From an uncultured Kiloniellaceae bacterium (GTDB lineage Bacteria; Pseudomonadota; Alphaproteobacteria; Kiloniellales; Kiloniellaceae), in contig CANMQP010000013.1 in the NCBI GenBank assembly GCA_947500035.1, forward strand, positions 62,001 through 126,000: a stretch of 64,000 nucleotides of DNA, written 5' to 3'. This document shows, piece by piece, positions 14,590 to 23,477 of this stretch (the stretch's first letter is position 1; each line of letters opens with the position of its first letter). Below the pieces are notes generated by a model, which was not told where the DNA came from, made no database searches, and saw only the letters and a program-made list of their open reading frames with translations. The position numbers and the translations under genes are program-made.

Positions 14590-16980
14590 TCAGGCCGCAC
14601 TCTTCGCTTGAACCTTGAGGAACCTGCGGATTTCCTCCTTACAGCTCTCGCCGATATCGAACTGGATGTGCAGGCCTTTCGGCGAGGAGGCGACGACGGA
14701 GGCATCCAATTCCGCGCGGAGGCCTTCTACGATTAAGGTCATTGTCTCACCGGCTTCGTAAGCGCCCAATCCCTCCAGCAGCGCGCCGCCAGCAGAGAGA
14801 TTTGCGATCCGGCAGGTCTGCGCGGTACCCTTGACGCGAGCATCCCCTTGCCAGGAACCTTCGACCCGCTCCTCCTTGCGGCGGTTTCCGGACTCGCGCA
14901 GGGAAGACATAATTGTCGCCATGCGCTGATCCAGCTGCGTGATGTTTTCAGAGGTGGAGTTGGCGTTTTCCATCACATTGCCGGAATGTCCGCGCACCTG
15001 TTCGGTCTCGCTGGCGACGTCGGAGATCTGAGCCGAGATGTCGGTCATATGCTGGACAGACGACTGAACACTCGAGCTGATCTCCTGGGTGGCCTGGCTC
15101 TGCTGTCCGACCGCCTCGGTAATGGACTCCGAAATTTCATTGATCTGCTTGATGGTGCCGCTGATCGAGCGGATCGCGTTGACGGCCCCTTCGGTTTCAT
15201 TACGGATGCTGCCGATCTGGCTGCTGATTTCTTCCGTGGCCTTGCCGGTCTGATTGGCCAGGTTTTTCACTTCGGCGGCAACGACGGCGAAGCCCTTGCC
15301 CATCTCGCCTGCGCGCGCCGCCTCGATGGTGGCGTTGAGCGCCAGCAGGTTGGTTTGCTCTGCGATGTCCTGGATCATGCTGATGACATCACCGATCTTC
15401 TCGGCAGCTTCGGCCAATCCGCCCACTGTCTGGTCGGTGCGCGCGGCCTCTTGCGCCGCCGATTGGGCAATGCTGGAGGACTGGTTGACCTGGCGGGTGA
15501 TTTCGCTGATCGAAGCAGAGAGCTCTTCCGTGGCGGAAGCAACAGTCTGGATCGAGCCGTTGGCCTGGTTGGCGCCTTCGGAAACAACCGTCGTGCGTTC
15601 GCTCAGGCGGCGGATAACATCATTCATCTCAGACGCACTGCCCCGCATGCCTTCGGCCTGGGTGTTTATCTGTCCGACCGCCACTTGGACCTCATCATTG
15701 AGTTCGCGGGCAAGCTCGTTCAGCTTTTCCTTGAGCACCATTTCCTGCTTAGCCGCACGCTCCTGTTCCTCGAGCTTCAGGCGCTCGACCTCACTGGCAT
15801 TGACCTTAAAGACTTGAACCGCCTTCGCCATCACACCGATTTCATCGCCGCGGCCCTGTGAAGGAATCTCGGACGTGGTGTCGCCGTCGGCAAGACGCTC
15901 CATAGCACCGGTCATCTCGACGATCGGACGGGAGATCGCGCGGCCGATGACAAACGCAAGGATCACACCCAGAATGAGCGCGAAAGCGGCAACGAGCTCG
16001 ACGATCACCACGGCAGCGTTCATGTGCTCGGTTGCCTCAGGCCCCAAGTCGTCCTGTAAAGCCTTGTTCGCAAGCTTGATCTGCTCCATCTGGCCGGCCA
16101 GCTTGGGGCCAATGACGTCCAGACGGCCTGTGATGATACTGTTGCGTTTAAAGATAACATCGGTCACTTCACCGAACGTCGCATGATAGTCGTCGGCCAA
16201 CTCGACAACCCGGGTTGCCAGCTCCCGGCGGGTGGGATTCTGAAGCTCTGCAAGCATCTCGGCAGCACTGCTCTTGAAGTCGCCCAGTTCCTGATTGGAA
16301 CGATCCGCGCTTGCCTGCGAATTGTCGACCAGGAAGCGGTTCGAATAGAGCCGCGCCAGCAAAAGATGACGCAGTGAAATGCCGGCGCGGTAGGCTGCGG
16401 TGGCGTCGCCATCGGCGAAGGCGCTCTCCATGATCCTGGTCAGGTTGCGCTCGGACTCCGGACCGATGGTGTTGAGCTGATCAACCAGCTGATTGCGCCG
16501 CGTGACGAATCCGGTCACCTCCTCGAAGGCGCTGCGATAGGCCGCGATCTGATCGGCCGCCCCTACGATCGTCGCCAGATGTTCGCTGCCCTGAAAGAGG
16601 TCTTCGGCGTTATGGATGATTTCCTCGGTCGTCTCCGCGCGCTGCCGCACAGCGTTTGCCGCCTCTGTGGTGTTCTTCAGGATGTAGTCCTTCACACCGA
16701 GACGTGCGGAGAGCAAATTAGCTTGAATCCGGCCCATCTCGTTGGTCTGGCGCGCCAACGAACGGTAATCCGTGAACTCTTCGTTTGCTCCCGACAGACC
16801 GAAATATGAGATCCCGCTCTCGACGGCCAGAAACGTCAGAATGATACCGAAACCGAGGCCGACTTTTTTGCCGAGTTTCAGATTGGTGAAGAAGTTTCCG
16901 CCGCCGGTCTCGGATCGCTTTGCGCGGTCTGTTTGGGTCGGAGATGAAGCGCCGCTCTGCTCGTGATGCGTGGCCGACAT
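14590..16980 (-). CDS. methyl-accepting chemotaxis protein with C-terminal PilZ domain
   Basis: 796 residues. A cytoplasmic start, a membrane helix at about 40-60, a roughly 265-residue periplasmic helical sensor region, a second helix at about 325-347, a HAMP linker ([22 protein letters not shown]), a long coiled-coil signalling domain with the conserved tip [18 protein letters not shown] near residue 540, and from about 700 a PilZ-type domain with RRKEER (the RxxxR switch) and NLSAGG (the second c-di-GMP contact). MCP tips bind CheA/CheW; PilZ binds cyclic di-GMP, so the receptor probably couples chemosensing to c-di-GMP. No che genes are near. Confidence 0.92.
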   Translation of the reverse strand: MSATHHEQSGASSPTQTDRAKRSETGGGNFFTNLKLGKKVGLGFGIILTFLAVESGISYFGLSGANEEFTDYRSLARQTNEMGRIQANLLSARLGVKDYILKNTTEAANAVRQRAETTEEIIHNAEDLFQGSEHLATIVGAADQIAAYRSAFEEVTGFVTRRNQLVDQLNTIGPESERNLTRIMESAFADGDATAAYRAGISLRHLLLARLYSNRFLVDNSQASADRSNQELGDFKSSAAEMLAELQNPTRRELATRVVELADDYHATFGEVTDVIFKRNSIITGRLDVIGPKLAGQMEQIKLANKALQDDLGPEATEHMNAAVVIVELVAAFALILGVILAFVIGRAISRPIVEMTGAMERLADGDTTSEIPSQGRGDEIGVMAKAVQVFKVNASEVERLKLEEQERAAKQEMVLKEKLNELARELNDEVQVAVGQINTQAEGMRGSASEMNDVIRRLSERTTVVSEGANQANGSIQTVASATEELSASISEITRQVNQSSSIAQSAAQEAARTDQTVGGLAEAAEKIGDVISMIQDIAEQTNLLALNATIEAARAGEMGKGFAVVAAEVKNLANQTGKATEEISSQIGSIRNETEGAVNAIRSISGTIKQINEISESITEAVGQQSQATQEISSSVQSSVQHMTDISAQISDVASETEQVRGHSGNVMENANSTSENITQLDQRMATIMSSLRESGNRRKEERVEGSWQGDARVKGTAQTCRIANLSAGGALLEGLGAYEAGETMTLIVEGLRAELDASVVASSPKGLHIQFDIGESCKEEIRRFLKVQAKSAA

Positions 16981-17266
16981 GAAAAAGCCTCTTCATAATG
17001 AAAGTTTTTCAACCTGAGTGTTGATCGCTCAAATCAATAAACCGGCACTATAAATACATAGTTAAAATCCATGCACCACAGAGATTTATTGCAATTTTTC
17101 TTCAGTGATTTGAATAAAACAGTAATTAAACGAAAAACATGGAGCCGGTGTTTTCTAAAATTTGGATTCTGCGGATGAGTATATAGGGAAGGGAAATCTT
17201 CAAAGATGCGCGACGCGCTTGGGAGGGACGAACCGCGCGCAAGAGAAGGACCCTCCCAAAGCCTTC
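16981..17266. other. AT-rich promoter region of the chemoreceptor, no gene
   Basis: The stretch 17030-17200 is AT-rich and should carry the chemoreceptor promoter. At 17221-17257, GGGAGGG and CCCTCCC arms could form a stem after the LytTR gene. A 78-codon leftward frame here has no coding character. Confidence 0.4.
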
Positions 17267-18166
17267 TCACCGTTCAAGTGAAACGCGATTGGACTGAAGC
17301 GCCTGTTCGGTTGCAGAGCGATAAGACCTGCTCACCGGCACCACGTCGCCGCTCTGGAGGCGGAGGCGCAGATTGGCGCCGTCTTTAAAGGTCTCGACGA
17401 CCGCGTCGAAGGCGACCCAGTGGGAACGATGAACCTGAACACCGGCCTGGGCAGGCAGATCCTGAAGGATGTCCGAGAAACGTTGCAACACCATTCGGGA
17501 TTCGTCCGTGGTCGTCAGGCGCACATAGTGTTCCTGAGCCTCGGCCCAGAGAACCGGGCCTGTCAGCGGCGGGTCTATGCGCGAGAGGATGGCTGATCCC
17601 GCTGCATGTTTCTGAGCCGCGAGGGCATCGTCTACTGGTGTGACCGGCCTCTCCGCGGCCGGCGTCTCCCCTGCACCCGGCAGTGACAGGTACCTCATCA
17701 TAATCCTGGGCAGGCTGAGCAGCAGGCAAAATGCCAGATGATTGTCTGAAAGGTAGAACAACTCGAGACCGAACTCGGCAAATTTGGAGACCGGCGCGCC
17801 AGACACGGCCCCTCCAGCGTGCAGACCCAGTTCGGGATAGCCCAGCACGATATCGAAAGCGGTGATGGCCAGCACAAAGGGCGGCAGGCTGATCAGAAAC
17901 GCCAGGGCCGTGACCAAAGCGAAGTTACGCTGGTCGGGCAGGTAACGTTCGATCACCTGGCGCAGAGCGATGAACAGTAAGGCTTCGATAAAGAGACGAA
18001 TCACCCAGTAGGCGTAAAGGCCGAAGACCGCAGTGGCACCATTGGGACTTACGTTAGACGCGGCAATCAGCGTTGCCGCCAAAAACGCGATTGCGATGAC
18101 GTAAATCTCATCGCGCTTCAAGATTTCCCCTGGCTTCGCCGCACCCCTTGTCGCATCGCGCGTCAC
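17267..18166 (-). CDS. membrane-bound LytTR-family regulator
   Basis: About four membrane helices in the N-terminal half (IYVIAIAFLAATLIAASNV, LYAYWVIRLFIEALLFIAL, FALVTALAFLISLPPFVLAI and one near HLAFCLLLSLP), then a LytTR DNA-binding domain in the last 100 residues (LWAEAQEHYVRLTT, VHRSHWVAFDAVVE, LRLQSGDVVPVSRSYR). This is the one-component type in which the membrane part senses and the tail binds DNA. I chose the GTG at 18166 (299 residues) because GGAGCAGGA lies just upstream; a frame to an ATG at 18337 adds 57 unlikely Cys-rich residues. Targets are unknown. Confidence 0.85.
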   Translation of the reverse strand: MTRDATRGAAKPGEILKRDEIYVIAIAFLAATLIAASNVSPNGATAVFGLYAYWVIRLFIEALLFIALRQVIERYLPDQRNFALVTALAFLISLPPFVLAITAFDIVLGYPELGLHAGGAVSGAPVSKFAEFGLELFYLSDNHLAFCLLLSLPRIMMRYLSLPGAGETPAAERPVTPVDDALAAQKHAAGSAILSRIDPPLTGPVLWAEAQEHYVRLTTTDESRMVLQRFSDILQDLPAQAGVQVHRSHWVAFDAVVETFKDGANLRLRLQSGDVVPVSRSYRSATEQALQSNRVSLER

Positions 18167-18471
18167 GTTCCTGCTCCCACTTGAGTATTCCACCCATGCT
18201 TCTCGAATGGCAGCGCATCCGCAAGTCATTTGAAAAGCGCTGTTTTCTCTGCCGCATATTTCATCACAGGAAGAGCGTGAGTTGCACTCATGAAGTTCTG
18301 CCGCAGGTCCGGTTCCGGCGCAGAACTTTATCTTCAATACTTAAGGGACTGTTGCGGTTCACGCGGACCTGACGCTGCCTCAATTCCCGGATCTCACCCG
18401 GCTGCCGGACTTCATCACGCTTTCCGTGACTCGTCGCACTGCATCCAAGACCACATCAAGAAGGACCTGTC
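18167..18471. other. divergent intergenic region, no gene seen
   Basis: A 305-bp gap between the divergent LytTR and lectin-like genes. Short frames here lack ribosome-binding sites and coding bias. It should contain both promoters; no clear operator was recognised. Confidence 0.4.
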
Positions 18472-19149
18472 ATGATCACTCTTCGTCATCTCTCCATTGC
18501 GCTGCCGCTGGCTGCGCTTACGTTTGCCCTCGCAGTCATGCCGGTAACCACGTCACCCGCCTCCGCCGCCGAGAAGACCATGGGATTTTTCATCACCAGT
18601 GTCGGGCCCGGCAACGGCGGGAATCTCGGTGGACTGGAGGGTGCAGACGCCTACTGCACGAAACTGGCGGCCGATTCCGGCGCGGCAGGCGCAGCGGGCA
18701 AGACCTGGCGGGCCTACCTGAGCACCGAAGAAGACGGCAAACGCGGCATCTCGGCGCGCAGCCGGATCGGCGAAGGTCCGTGGTACAATGCGCTCGGAGA
18801 ACTGATCGCCGTCGATCTGGACCAGCTGCACCTGAACCCGAACATCGTGCTGCGCACGGCCCTGGACGAGAAAGGCAACAGGGTCAACGGCCGCGGTGAG
18901 AGCCCGAACAAGCACGACATCCTGACCGGCACCATGGCCGACGGCACCGCCTATTTCCCCGACGACAAGGATCACACCTGCAGCAACTGGACCAGCAATG
19001 GTGAAGGCAGCGCCCAGGTCGGGCATCACGACCGTCACGGCGGCGGCAACACCTCCTGGAACTCGGCCCACGCCTCGCGCGGCTGCAGCCAGGAAGACCT
19101 GGCCAAGACAGGTGGGACCGGCCTCTTCATGTGCTTTGCCGCGGATTAA
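18472..19149 (+). CDS. secreted lectin-like protein (endostatin/C-type-lectin-like fold)
   Basis: 225 residues with a signal peptide (IALPLAALTFALAVMPVTTS, cleavage near ASAAEK). The mature part has the pattern GPGNGGNLGGLEGADAYC, KTWRAYLST, ARSRIGEGPWYNALGELIA, TCSNWTSNGEGSAQVGHHD and a terminal GLFMCFAAD, with Cys residues spaced for disulfides. This layout recurs in bacterial secreted proteins annotated as lectins or endostatin-like, including DUF1554-like ones. The ligand is unknown. It is divergent from the LytTR regulator, which makes it a plausible target, but no site was identified. Confidence 0.75.
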   Translation: MITLRHLSIALPLAALTFALAVMPVTTSPASAAEKTMGFFITSVGPGNGGNLGGLEGADAYCTKLAADSGAAGAAGKTWRAYLSTEEDGKRGISARSRIGEGPWYNALGELIAVDLDQLHLNPNIVLRTALDEKGNRVNGRGESPNKHDILTGTMADGTAYFPDDKDHTCSNWTSNGEGSAQVGHHDRHGGGNTSWNSAHASRGCSQEDLAKTGGTGLFMCFAAD

Positions 19150-19175
19150 CGTCAGCGCTTTGTGCAAAAGACGGA

Positions 19176-19198
19176 GCGGGGGAACGTCGTTCCCCCGC
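19176..19198. terminator. hairpin between convergent genes
   Basis: GCGGGGGAAC (19176-19185) and GTTCCCCCGC (19189-19198) are perfect complements with a 3-nt loop, midway between the convergent lectin-like and cytochrome genes. No T-run is present; it may act in both directions. Confidence 0.6.
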
Positions 19199-19245
19199 CC
19201 CCAGCTTCGTGCAGCTGCCAGAAAACCCAGAAGAGCGCTGCGGGC

Positions 19246-19764
19246 TCAGTTTACCCGATAGGCTTCACCGGTGACCTGGTTCGCCAGGGCCTCGACGACG
19301 ACGCCGACCTCGGCGGCCTCCAGCCTGCCATGGGTCTGCAGAAACTCGTCCACCGCGCGTCCCGTGTAGCGGCCGACGAGTACCCCGTCCTTCATGCCCA
19401 GATGGCTGCGCGCGAAAAGCACGGCACGACCGTGACAGATGACACAGTTGTCCCGGAACAGGGCGCCGGCATCCAGGATCGAAGTCAGATGCGTCATCAT
19501 CACCTCAACTTCGGCGGCAGACAGCTTACCGTGTCCGCGCGCAAGAAATGCCCGGACGTTCATGCCGCTGTCACGGCCAATCAAGCTCTCCCCTTCGCGC
19601 AGGATGGATTCCTGAACGAATTCACCGGCGTGTTCACTGTGGCAGCCGGCGCAGCGCTGTTCATAAAGCTCATGCGGATCGCTTGACTGGGCCGAGGCGG
19701 CGGCACAAACGGACATCCATCCGGTCATAAGAAACGCGATAAGCATCAGGTTTCGGCGTTTCAT
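19246..19764 (-). CDS. dihaem c-type cytochrome
   Basis: 172 residues with a signal peptide (MLIAFLMTGWMSVCAAASAQ) and two CxxCH haem-binding motifs: CAGCH near residue 38 and CVICH near 107. Each is followed by a distal methionine candidate in the cytochrome c fold, so this is a periplasmic electron-transfer protein with two haems in duplicated domains. The partner oxidase or dehydrogenase is not in the window. A perfect FNR-family palindrome lies about 200 bp upstream, suggesting oxygen- or nitrogen-oxide-responsive control. Confidence 0.88.
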   Translation of the reverse strand: MKRRNLMLIAFLMTGWMSVCAAASAQSSDPHELYEQRCAGCHSEHAGEFVQESILREGESLIGRDSGMNVRAFLARGHGKLSAAEVEVMMTHLTSILDAGALFRDNCVICHGRAVLFARSHLGMKDGVLVGRYTGRAVDEFLQTHGRLEAAEVGVVVEALANQVTGEAYRVN

Positions 19765-19902
19765 ATCATCACCTCACCATTCGACTCGTGACTATCGGCG
19801 TCCCACGGTCATAGGTTTCTCATGATCATGGGACAGCTCAAAGGCGCCGGGCGCCTGAAGGGCTAGCCTTCCCCGGGGGAAAAGGCCACCCCGGCTTCGG
19901 GT

Positions 19903-19938
19903 GTCGTTAAGAGCTTGGGCGTCGTTAAGAGCTTGGGC
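19903..19938. repeat. exact 18-bp tandem duplication
   Basis: GTCGTTAAGAGCTTGGGC occurs twice back to back (19903-19920 and 19921-19938) with no mismatch, upstream of the cytochrome gene. A recent slippage event or a paired regulator site. Confidence 0.8.
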
Positions 19939-19966
19939 AGAGACTACGCTTTTTACCGCGCAAGCC

Positions 19967-19982
19967 CTTGACCTAGGTCAAG
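19967..19982. promoter_or_regulatory. FNR/CRP-family box
   Basis: CTTGACCTAGGTCAAG is a perfect 16-bp palindrome that fits the TTGAY-N4-RTCAA consensus of FNR, FixK, DNR and NnrR regulators. The nearest start is the cytochrome c gene 203 bp away on the minus strand; the rightward PEP-CTERM gene starts 400 bp away. Confidence 0.65.
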
Positions 19983-20386
19983 CAGGGTTCCCCGCAAGCG
20001 CCAAGGCCTCCCAATTCGGTCAGCTTTGCGGAACAATAGGGCGATTGCGCCAATCCTCCACGCAACCATTTGCACAAAAGTCCACATAGACCTGGCAGTG
20101 GTGATCGTCGGAATTTTTTACACTTATTTCAATTTCTAAACAACTACAATATATTGTTTTTATTATGATATTTTCATCTTCTCATTTTGATATACGCAAC
20201 AATATGTCGAAATGATTTACAACTTATGCGTTTATTTTTCCTTGACTTTTAACTTTCGAAACTAAATCTTCCAACTGAATATTAGGCGCGGTCTGCGCCC
20301 AAATCGAATAGCTGAAACCCCGTCCCGGCCCCCGCTCAAATGGGCCCGCACTGTTGGGAATGCGGGAGAAAAAGAGAGTACAGGAC
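19983..20386. other. AT-rich intergenic region, no gene
   Basis: After the FNR box, 20100-20280 turns strongly AT-rich with poly-T and poly-A stretches and no coding frame. It is the likely promoter region of the PEP-CTERM genes and resembles the AT-rich leader at 22300-22560 before the leftward PEP-CTERM gene. Confidence 0.45.
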
Positions 20387-20737
20387 ATGGGATTTCATCT
20401 CGGCGCCTTATTCGCAGCCGCAATTCTGACCGTCGCCGTTCATGGCCCCGCGAAGGCGGTCCCGGTGCAACTCAACCCGTTAGAATTCGCTGCTTTCACG
20501 GCCGGCCTGCTCTCGATTTCGTTTTCCAACAACGGAACACAAAACCCCGACGGCTCAATCGATACCGGAAGCTACGGCTTCGACAATGTGGTGACCGCCA
20601 GCGCAGCGCCGCCCGTCACTGTGGCGGAGCCCGCCAGCCTTGCATTGCTAAGCATCGGCCTCATCGGGTTGGGCGCCCGCCAAACACCGCAAGGAGATGG
20701 CTGGTCGCTGAAACAGATCAGACGATCAATTGTTTAA
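20387..20737 (+). CDS. short PEP-CTERM-type protein, probable deletion paralogue
   Basis: 116 residues: signal peptide (GALFAAAILTVAVHGPAKA), a very short mature part, then a PEP-CTERM-like tail (VAEPASLALLSIGLIGLGAR), the C-terminal sorting signal cut by an exosortase. The mature region matches both ends of the next gene's product: VQLNPLEFAA against IQLDALEFAT, and LLSISFSNNGT...SYGFDNVVTASAAPPVTV against LISISFRNNGT...NYSFDNVVTASAAPPVTV, but about 110 middle residues are missing. The tail has A-E-P instead of P-E-P and lacks the usual Arg cluster, so sorting may be weakened. Start at 20387; an ATG at 20360 is also in frame. Confidence 0.7.
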   Translation: MGFHLGALFAAAILTVAVHGPAKAVPVQLNPLEFAAFTAGLLSISFSNNGTQNPDGSIDTGSYGFDNVVTASAAPPVTVAEPASLALLSIGLIGLGARQTPQGDGWSLKQIRRSIV

Positions 20738-20764
20738 CGCGCGAAAACCGGAAGGACGCAAAGA

Positions 20765-21481
20765 TTGCTGCAAGTTAGATACAAGCTGGGAGCCGCCGTG
20801 GCGGCCGTGGTCATTTTTTTTGCCGGCCAAATCCCCGCGAACGCCGCCCCGATTCAGCTCGATGCGCTCGAGTTCGCCACAGAGGTCAATGGACTGAACG
20901 TCATTGTAGAAGACTTCAACGGCTATACCGCCGGGGAGAAAGCCTCGCCCTTCGTGACCGCGAACGGAACCTACAGCTCGGACAGGCCCGCAATCACTGA
21001 CGACGGCGGCGCCTGTCCCCATGACAATTTCTGCCTCTCGGACTTCGATCAGGAGGGCGAGAGGATCTTTTCACAATTACCAGGTGACGCGACGCATTGG
21101 GGCGCCACATTGGGTTACTTTATCGAGACCGACCTGCTCGACATTGTGGTCACGGGGAACAGCGGTGTTTTAAACCTGACCGGCATCGAATTGGGCGGCT
21201 TCGCCTTCGGATTTTTCGGCGTCTTCGACCCGCTTGGCCTGATCTCCATTTCATTTCGCAACAACGGGACGCCTCTCGACAACGGGACACTGATTGGAAA
21301 CTACAGTTTCGATAACGTGGTGACGGCGAGCGCCGCACCGCCCGTCACCGTTACGGAACCGGCCAGCCTCATCCTGCTCTCTCTCGGCCTTGCAGGTCTC
21401 GCGTTTCTGCGCCGGCAGAGAACAGCCGTCAGGGTTCAGCCGGCCCGAATTGAACGCGATGCCGTCAGATCTGTCGCGTGA
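20765..21481 (+). CDS. PEP-CTERM-type exported protein
   Basis: 238 residues from a TTG start that has AAGGA eight bases upstream; no ATG is available near. It has a signal peptide (LGAAVAAVVIFFAGQIPANA), a beta-rich mature domain (EDFNGYTAG, SGVLNLTGIELGGFAFGFFGVFD, FDNVVTASAA) reminiscent of PEP-CTERM proteins with carbohydrate-binding-like domains, and the tail VTEPASLILLSLGLAGLAFL followed by RRQR. T-E-P replaces P-E-P. Such proteins are usually linked to exopolysaccharide and sorted by exosortase, which is not encoded here. It is paralogous to the shorter gene before it. Confidence 0.78.
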   Translation: MLQVRYKLGAAVAAVVIFFAGQIPANAAPIQLDALEFATEVNGLNVIVEDFNGYTAGEKASPFVTANGTYSSDRPAITDDGGACPHDNFCLSDFDQEGERIFSQLPGDATHWGATLGYFIETDLLDIVVTGNSGVLNLTGIELGGFAFGFFGVFDPLGLISISFRNNGTPLDNGTLIGNYSFDNVVTASAAPPVTVTEPASLILLSLGLAGLAFLRRQRTAVRVQPARIERDAVRSVA

Positions 21482-21505
21482 CGGCGCGAGGATACCTTGC
21501 CACAG

Positions 21506-21540
21506 AAAAGGCCCTGTCGCTTGGACAGGGCCTTTTATTT
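21506..21540. terminator. strong bidirectional terminator
   Basis: AAAAGGCCCTGTC (21506-21518) and GACAGGGCCTTTT (21524-21536) form a 13-bp perfect stem with a 5-nt loop, with T and A runs on either side. It serves the rightward PEP-CTERM gene and the convergent leftward one. Confidence 0.88.
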
Positions 21541-21614
21541 TCTTCTGCCGGCTATAGCGACCAATCCAAATGATCAGCAGGACCGGCTTTGTCCTGCCTG
21601 CAGGTCATCATGGC

Positions 21615-22172
21615 TCACAGGATCTGCTTGCGCCGCGCAAACCCGAGAGCGGCAAGCCCGAGACCTAAGAGCGCGAGAGTTCCGGGCTCGGGTATGGCAG
21701 GCGTGAAGACCGCAAAGGCAAAGGTAAATTCTCCGACAGAGGTTGTATCTCTACCGCCGGTCAGAGTGAGAAGCGCCGTCCAGGGCAAAGGCTCGTTGAA
21801 CTGCGTCGTGGCCGCCAACATGTTGGCGGCGAACTCGTAAGGCACCAGAATAAAGTTGCCCGTGGCACCGGACTGGTCGGCCACCAAAGCCACGGCGGCA
21901 TCATTTAGTTCCTCGACGATCGCCTCGATAGCCGCAAAGGGCGTCACGTTGTCGCCGGCAAAGGTCGGGGTCAGATCCGGCATGGGATCCGAACCGAAGA
22001 CATCGTTGAAGGAGCCGATCTTGAAGGAAACATCGTAAAATCCGCCCGGAATTTTAAGCCCCGTAATCCCAGTGGCATGCCCGGAAGCATTGGTAATGAC
22101 GCCTGCCTGCGCAAGCGATGCGCCGGACAGCAGCGCCACCGCAAGAACGAACGCCGAAAGAAACTTTTGCAT
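21615..22172 (-). CDS. PEP-CTERM sorting-domain protein
   Basis: 185 residues with a signal peptide (FVLAVALLSGASLAQA) and a canonical tail IPEPGTLALLGLGLAALGFA followed by RRKQ: Pro-Glu-Pro, membrane segment, then basic residues, so an exosortase substrate. The mature part (GITGLKIPGGFYDVSFKIGS, DNVTPFAAIEAIVEELNDAA) is beta-rich and I cannot assign it. It converges with the other two PEP-CTERM genes on a shared terminator, forming a three-gene set without an exosortase gene in the window. Confidence 0.85.
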   Translation of the reverse strand: MQKFLSAFVLAVALLSGASLAQAGVITNASGHATGITGLKIPGGFYDVSFKIGSFNDVFGSDPMPDLTPTFAGDNVTPFAAIEAIVEELNDAAVALVADQSGATGNFILVPYEFAANMLAATTQFNEPLPWTALLTLTGGRDTTSVGEFTFAFAVFTPAIPEPGTLALLGLGLAALGFARRKQIL

Positions 22173-22717
22173 GATTAATAGATCCCCAATTCATGAAGCC
22201 AAACGCGGCCGGATTTCAAGAACCTGGGGTTGTGCAATAACCATGCCGGAGCGAAAGATCCTTAAGCCGCAATGAGTTAGAAAATTCCAAGGCAGAGAGC
22301 CAATCTAGATTGTAAACAAACCCGACGGTTTCGCGCGAAAATTTCTTTTCTTGAGGGATCGAAATCATATCTTTCTAATTGTTTTTGTTCGATTTTGTCG
22401 AAATTCAAATCTGTAAGAATTAACGACATTTTATTAAGCGAAACACATCCACGGGCAAATCCTAAACAACAACAAAAAATTTTGTTCAGGAGTAAAGCCT
22501 TTCATAATTCATAGTTGTTTTTATTTGATAACCCTTTTCTCAATTTCATTTGAGATCACTTAGATAAAAGACCAGCGTTGAAACACAAATGAGGCGTGAT
22601 CCAGACGCGGCTTCGATGAGAGCTCCTTTTGACCGCAAAGCGCTCGAACTGATCCCCTGTGCTCGGCTGTGGTAGAGTACATCGGTTGGCAATTCACCCT
22701 TCGGACCGAGGAATGGA
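22173..22717. other. AT-rich intergenic region, no gene seen
   Basis: 545 bp, with 22300-22560 clearly AT-rich. It should carry the promoter of the leftward PEP-CTERM gene and, towards 22700, that of the small ORF at 22718. Leftward frames of 109-125 codons at 22546-22923 have no ribosome-binding site and a Ser/Arg-rich shadow-like composition. Confidence 0.4.
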
Positions 22718-22891
22718 ATGGTAAGAAAATCCGCTGCAAAGGCGACTTTACACACACATGCGCGCGAGACCGCGCAAGCGCAGCAGTTGGCAGACGAGCT
22801 GGAGTCTGTTGCCGGTGCGAGGCGTCTTGGAGACAGCGCTTTCGAAACCGCGAAAGAGGACCTGGCAAAGCGGAATCCGAAGCCTTCATGA
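22718..22891 (+). CDS. small helical protein, possible antitoxin partner
   Basis: 57 residues that begin MVRKSAAKATLHTHARETAQ and continue through QQLADELESVAG to AKEDLAKRNPKPS: basic N-terminus, then amphipathic helices. GAGGA lies five bases before the ATG, a good ribosome-binding site. It precedes a zeta-type kinase by 136 bp in the same direction, so it may be the matching antitoxin. I do not recognise the family; the role is inferred only from position, size and helical make-up. The gap to the kinase carries a possible broken second ORF coupled to this stop by an ATGA overlap. Confidence 0.5.
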   Translation: MVRKSAAKATLHTHARETAQAQQLADELESVAGARRLGDSAFETAKEDLAKRNPKPS

Positions 22892-23025
22892 GACAGAGAG
22901 TACGGGACCGTCACCGGTAGCAATTTGACACTGAGGTGGAGCGTCTCGACTTCGATATGACAAAGCCGCGCCTAACGCTCGTGCATATTCCAACAAAGCG
23001 TGGTCCATCCAAGGCGAGACTCTGA
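22888..23025 (+). pseudogene. possible broken small ORF between putative antitoxin and kinase
   Basis: An ATG at 22888 overlaps the previous stop (ATGA). The frame stops at TAG (22918-22920) after ten codons, yet resumes as a protein-like stretch (VERLDFDMTKPRLTLVHIPT, then KRGPSKARL) to TGA at 23025, two bases before the kinase ATG. A point mutation to TAG could have split a 45-codon gene; chance is also possible. Confidence 0.25.
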
Positions 23026-23027
23026 AG

Positions 23028-23477
23028 ATGCCGCAGCCGCAAATGTTTATCGTGGGGGGGGGTGTTAACGGCTCGGGAAAATCGACCTTCACCAAATCCA
23101 TCCGACAACGTTTTCCGGATTTAGTCGTCATTGATCCGGACGCTATTGCCAAAACCTTGACCGGCTCTTTTACGACAATCGAGGCTGAGAGTCTTGCTGC
23201 TGGGAAGCGCGCGCTGATGTCAGTGCAACAATGCATCGAACGCGACCGATCCTTCATTGTCGAATCAACACTGTCCGGCGCAGTGTACTTGCGGTACCTG
23301 CAACAAGCAAAAGACCGGGGTTTTCATACCGTGCTTATCTATGTCGCACTTGAAAGCGCCGAACTGAGCGCTGCGCGTGTGCAGGCTCGGGTCGCGGCGG
23401 GCGGGCACAATATCCCGGATGAAGACATCATCAGGCGTTATCCAAGAAGCTTCCAGAATCTGAAAACGCGCCTCTAG
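23028..23477 (+). CDS. zeta-toxin-like small kinase, C-terminally truncated
   Basis: 149 residues. Walker A GGVNGSGKST at about residues 12-21, then VIDPDAIAKTL and FIVESTLSG, the substrate-binding strand of zeta-type kinases that phosphorylate UDP-N-acetylglucosamine or similar small molecules, and the late family landmark GGHNIPDEDIIRRYPRSFQNL. Relatives normally continue some 40-50 residues beyond this point. Here the frame ends at a TAG that is part of the CTAG end of a dispersed repeat starting at 23474, so the gene appears truncated by that element. The C-terminal helix is lost, so activity is doubtful. Family assignment rests on the Walker A and RRYPRS landmarks. Confidence 0.75.
   Translation: MPQPQMFIVGGGVNGSGKSTFTKSIRQRFPDLVVIDPDAIAKTLTGSFTTIEAESLAAGKRALMSVQQCIERDRSFIVESTLSGAVYLRYLQQAKDRGFHTVLIYVALESAELSAARVQARVAAGGHNIPDEDIIRRYPRSFQNLKTRL

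Noticed and set aside
17034-17270. Leftward 78-codon frame in the AT-rich chemoreceptor promoter
   Set aside because: It overlaps the end of the LytTR gene, has no ribosome-binding site and no recognisable composition.
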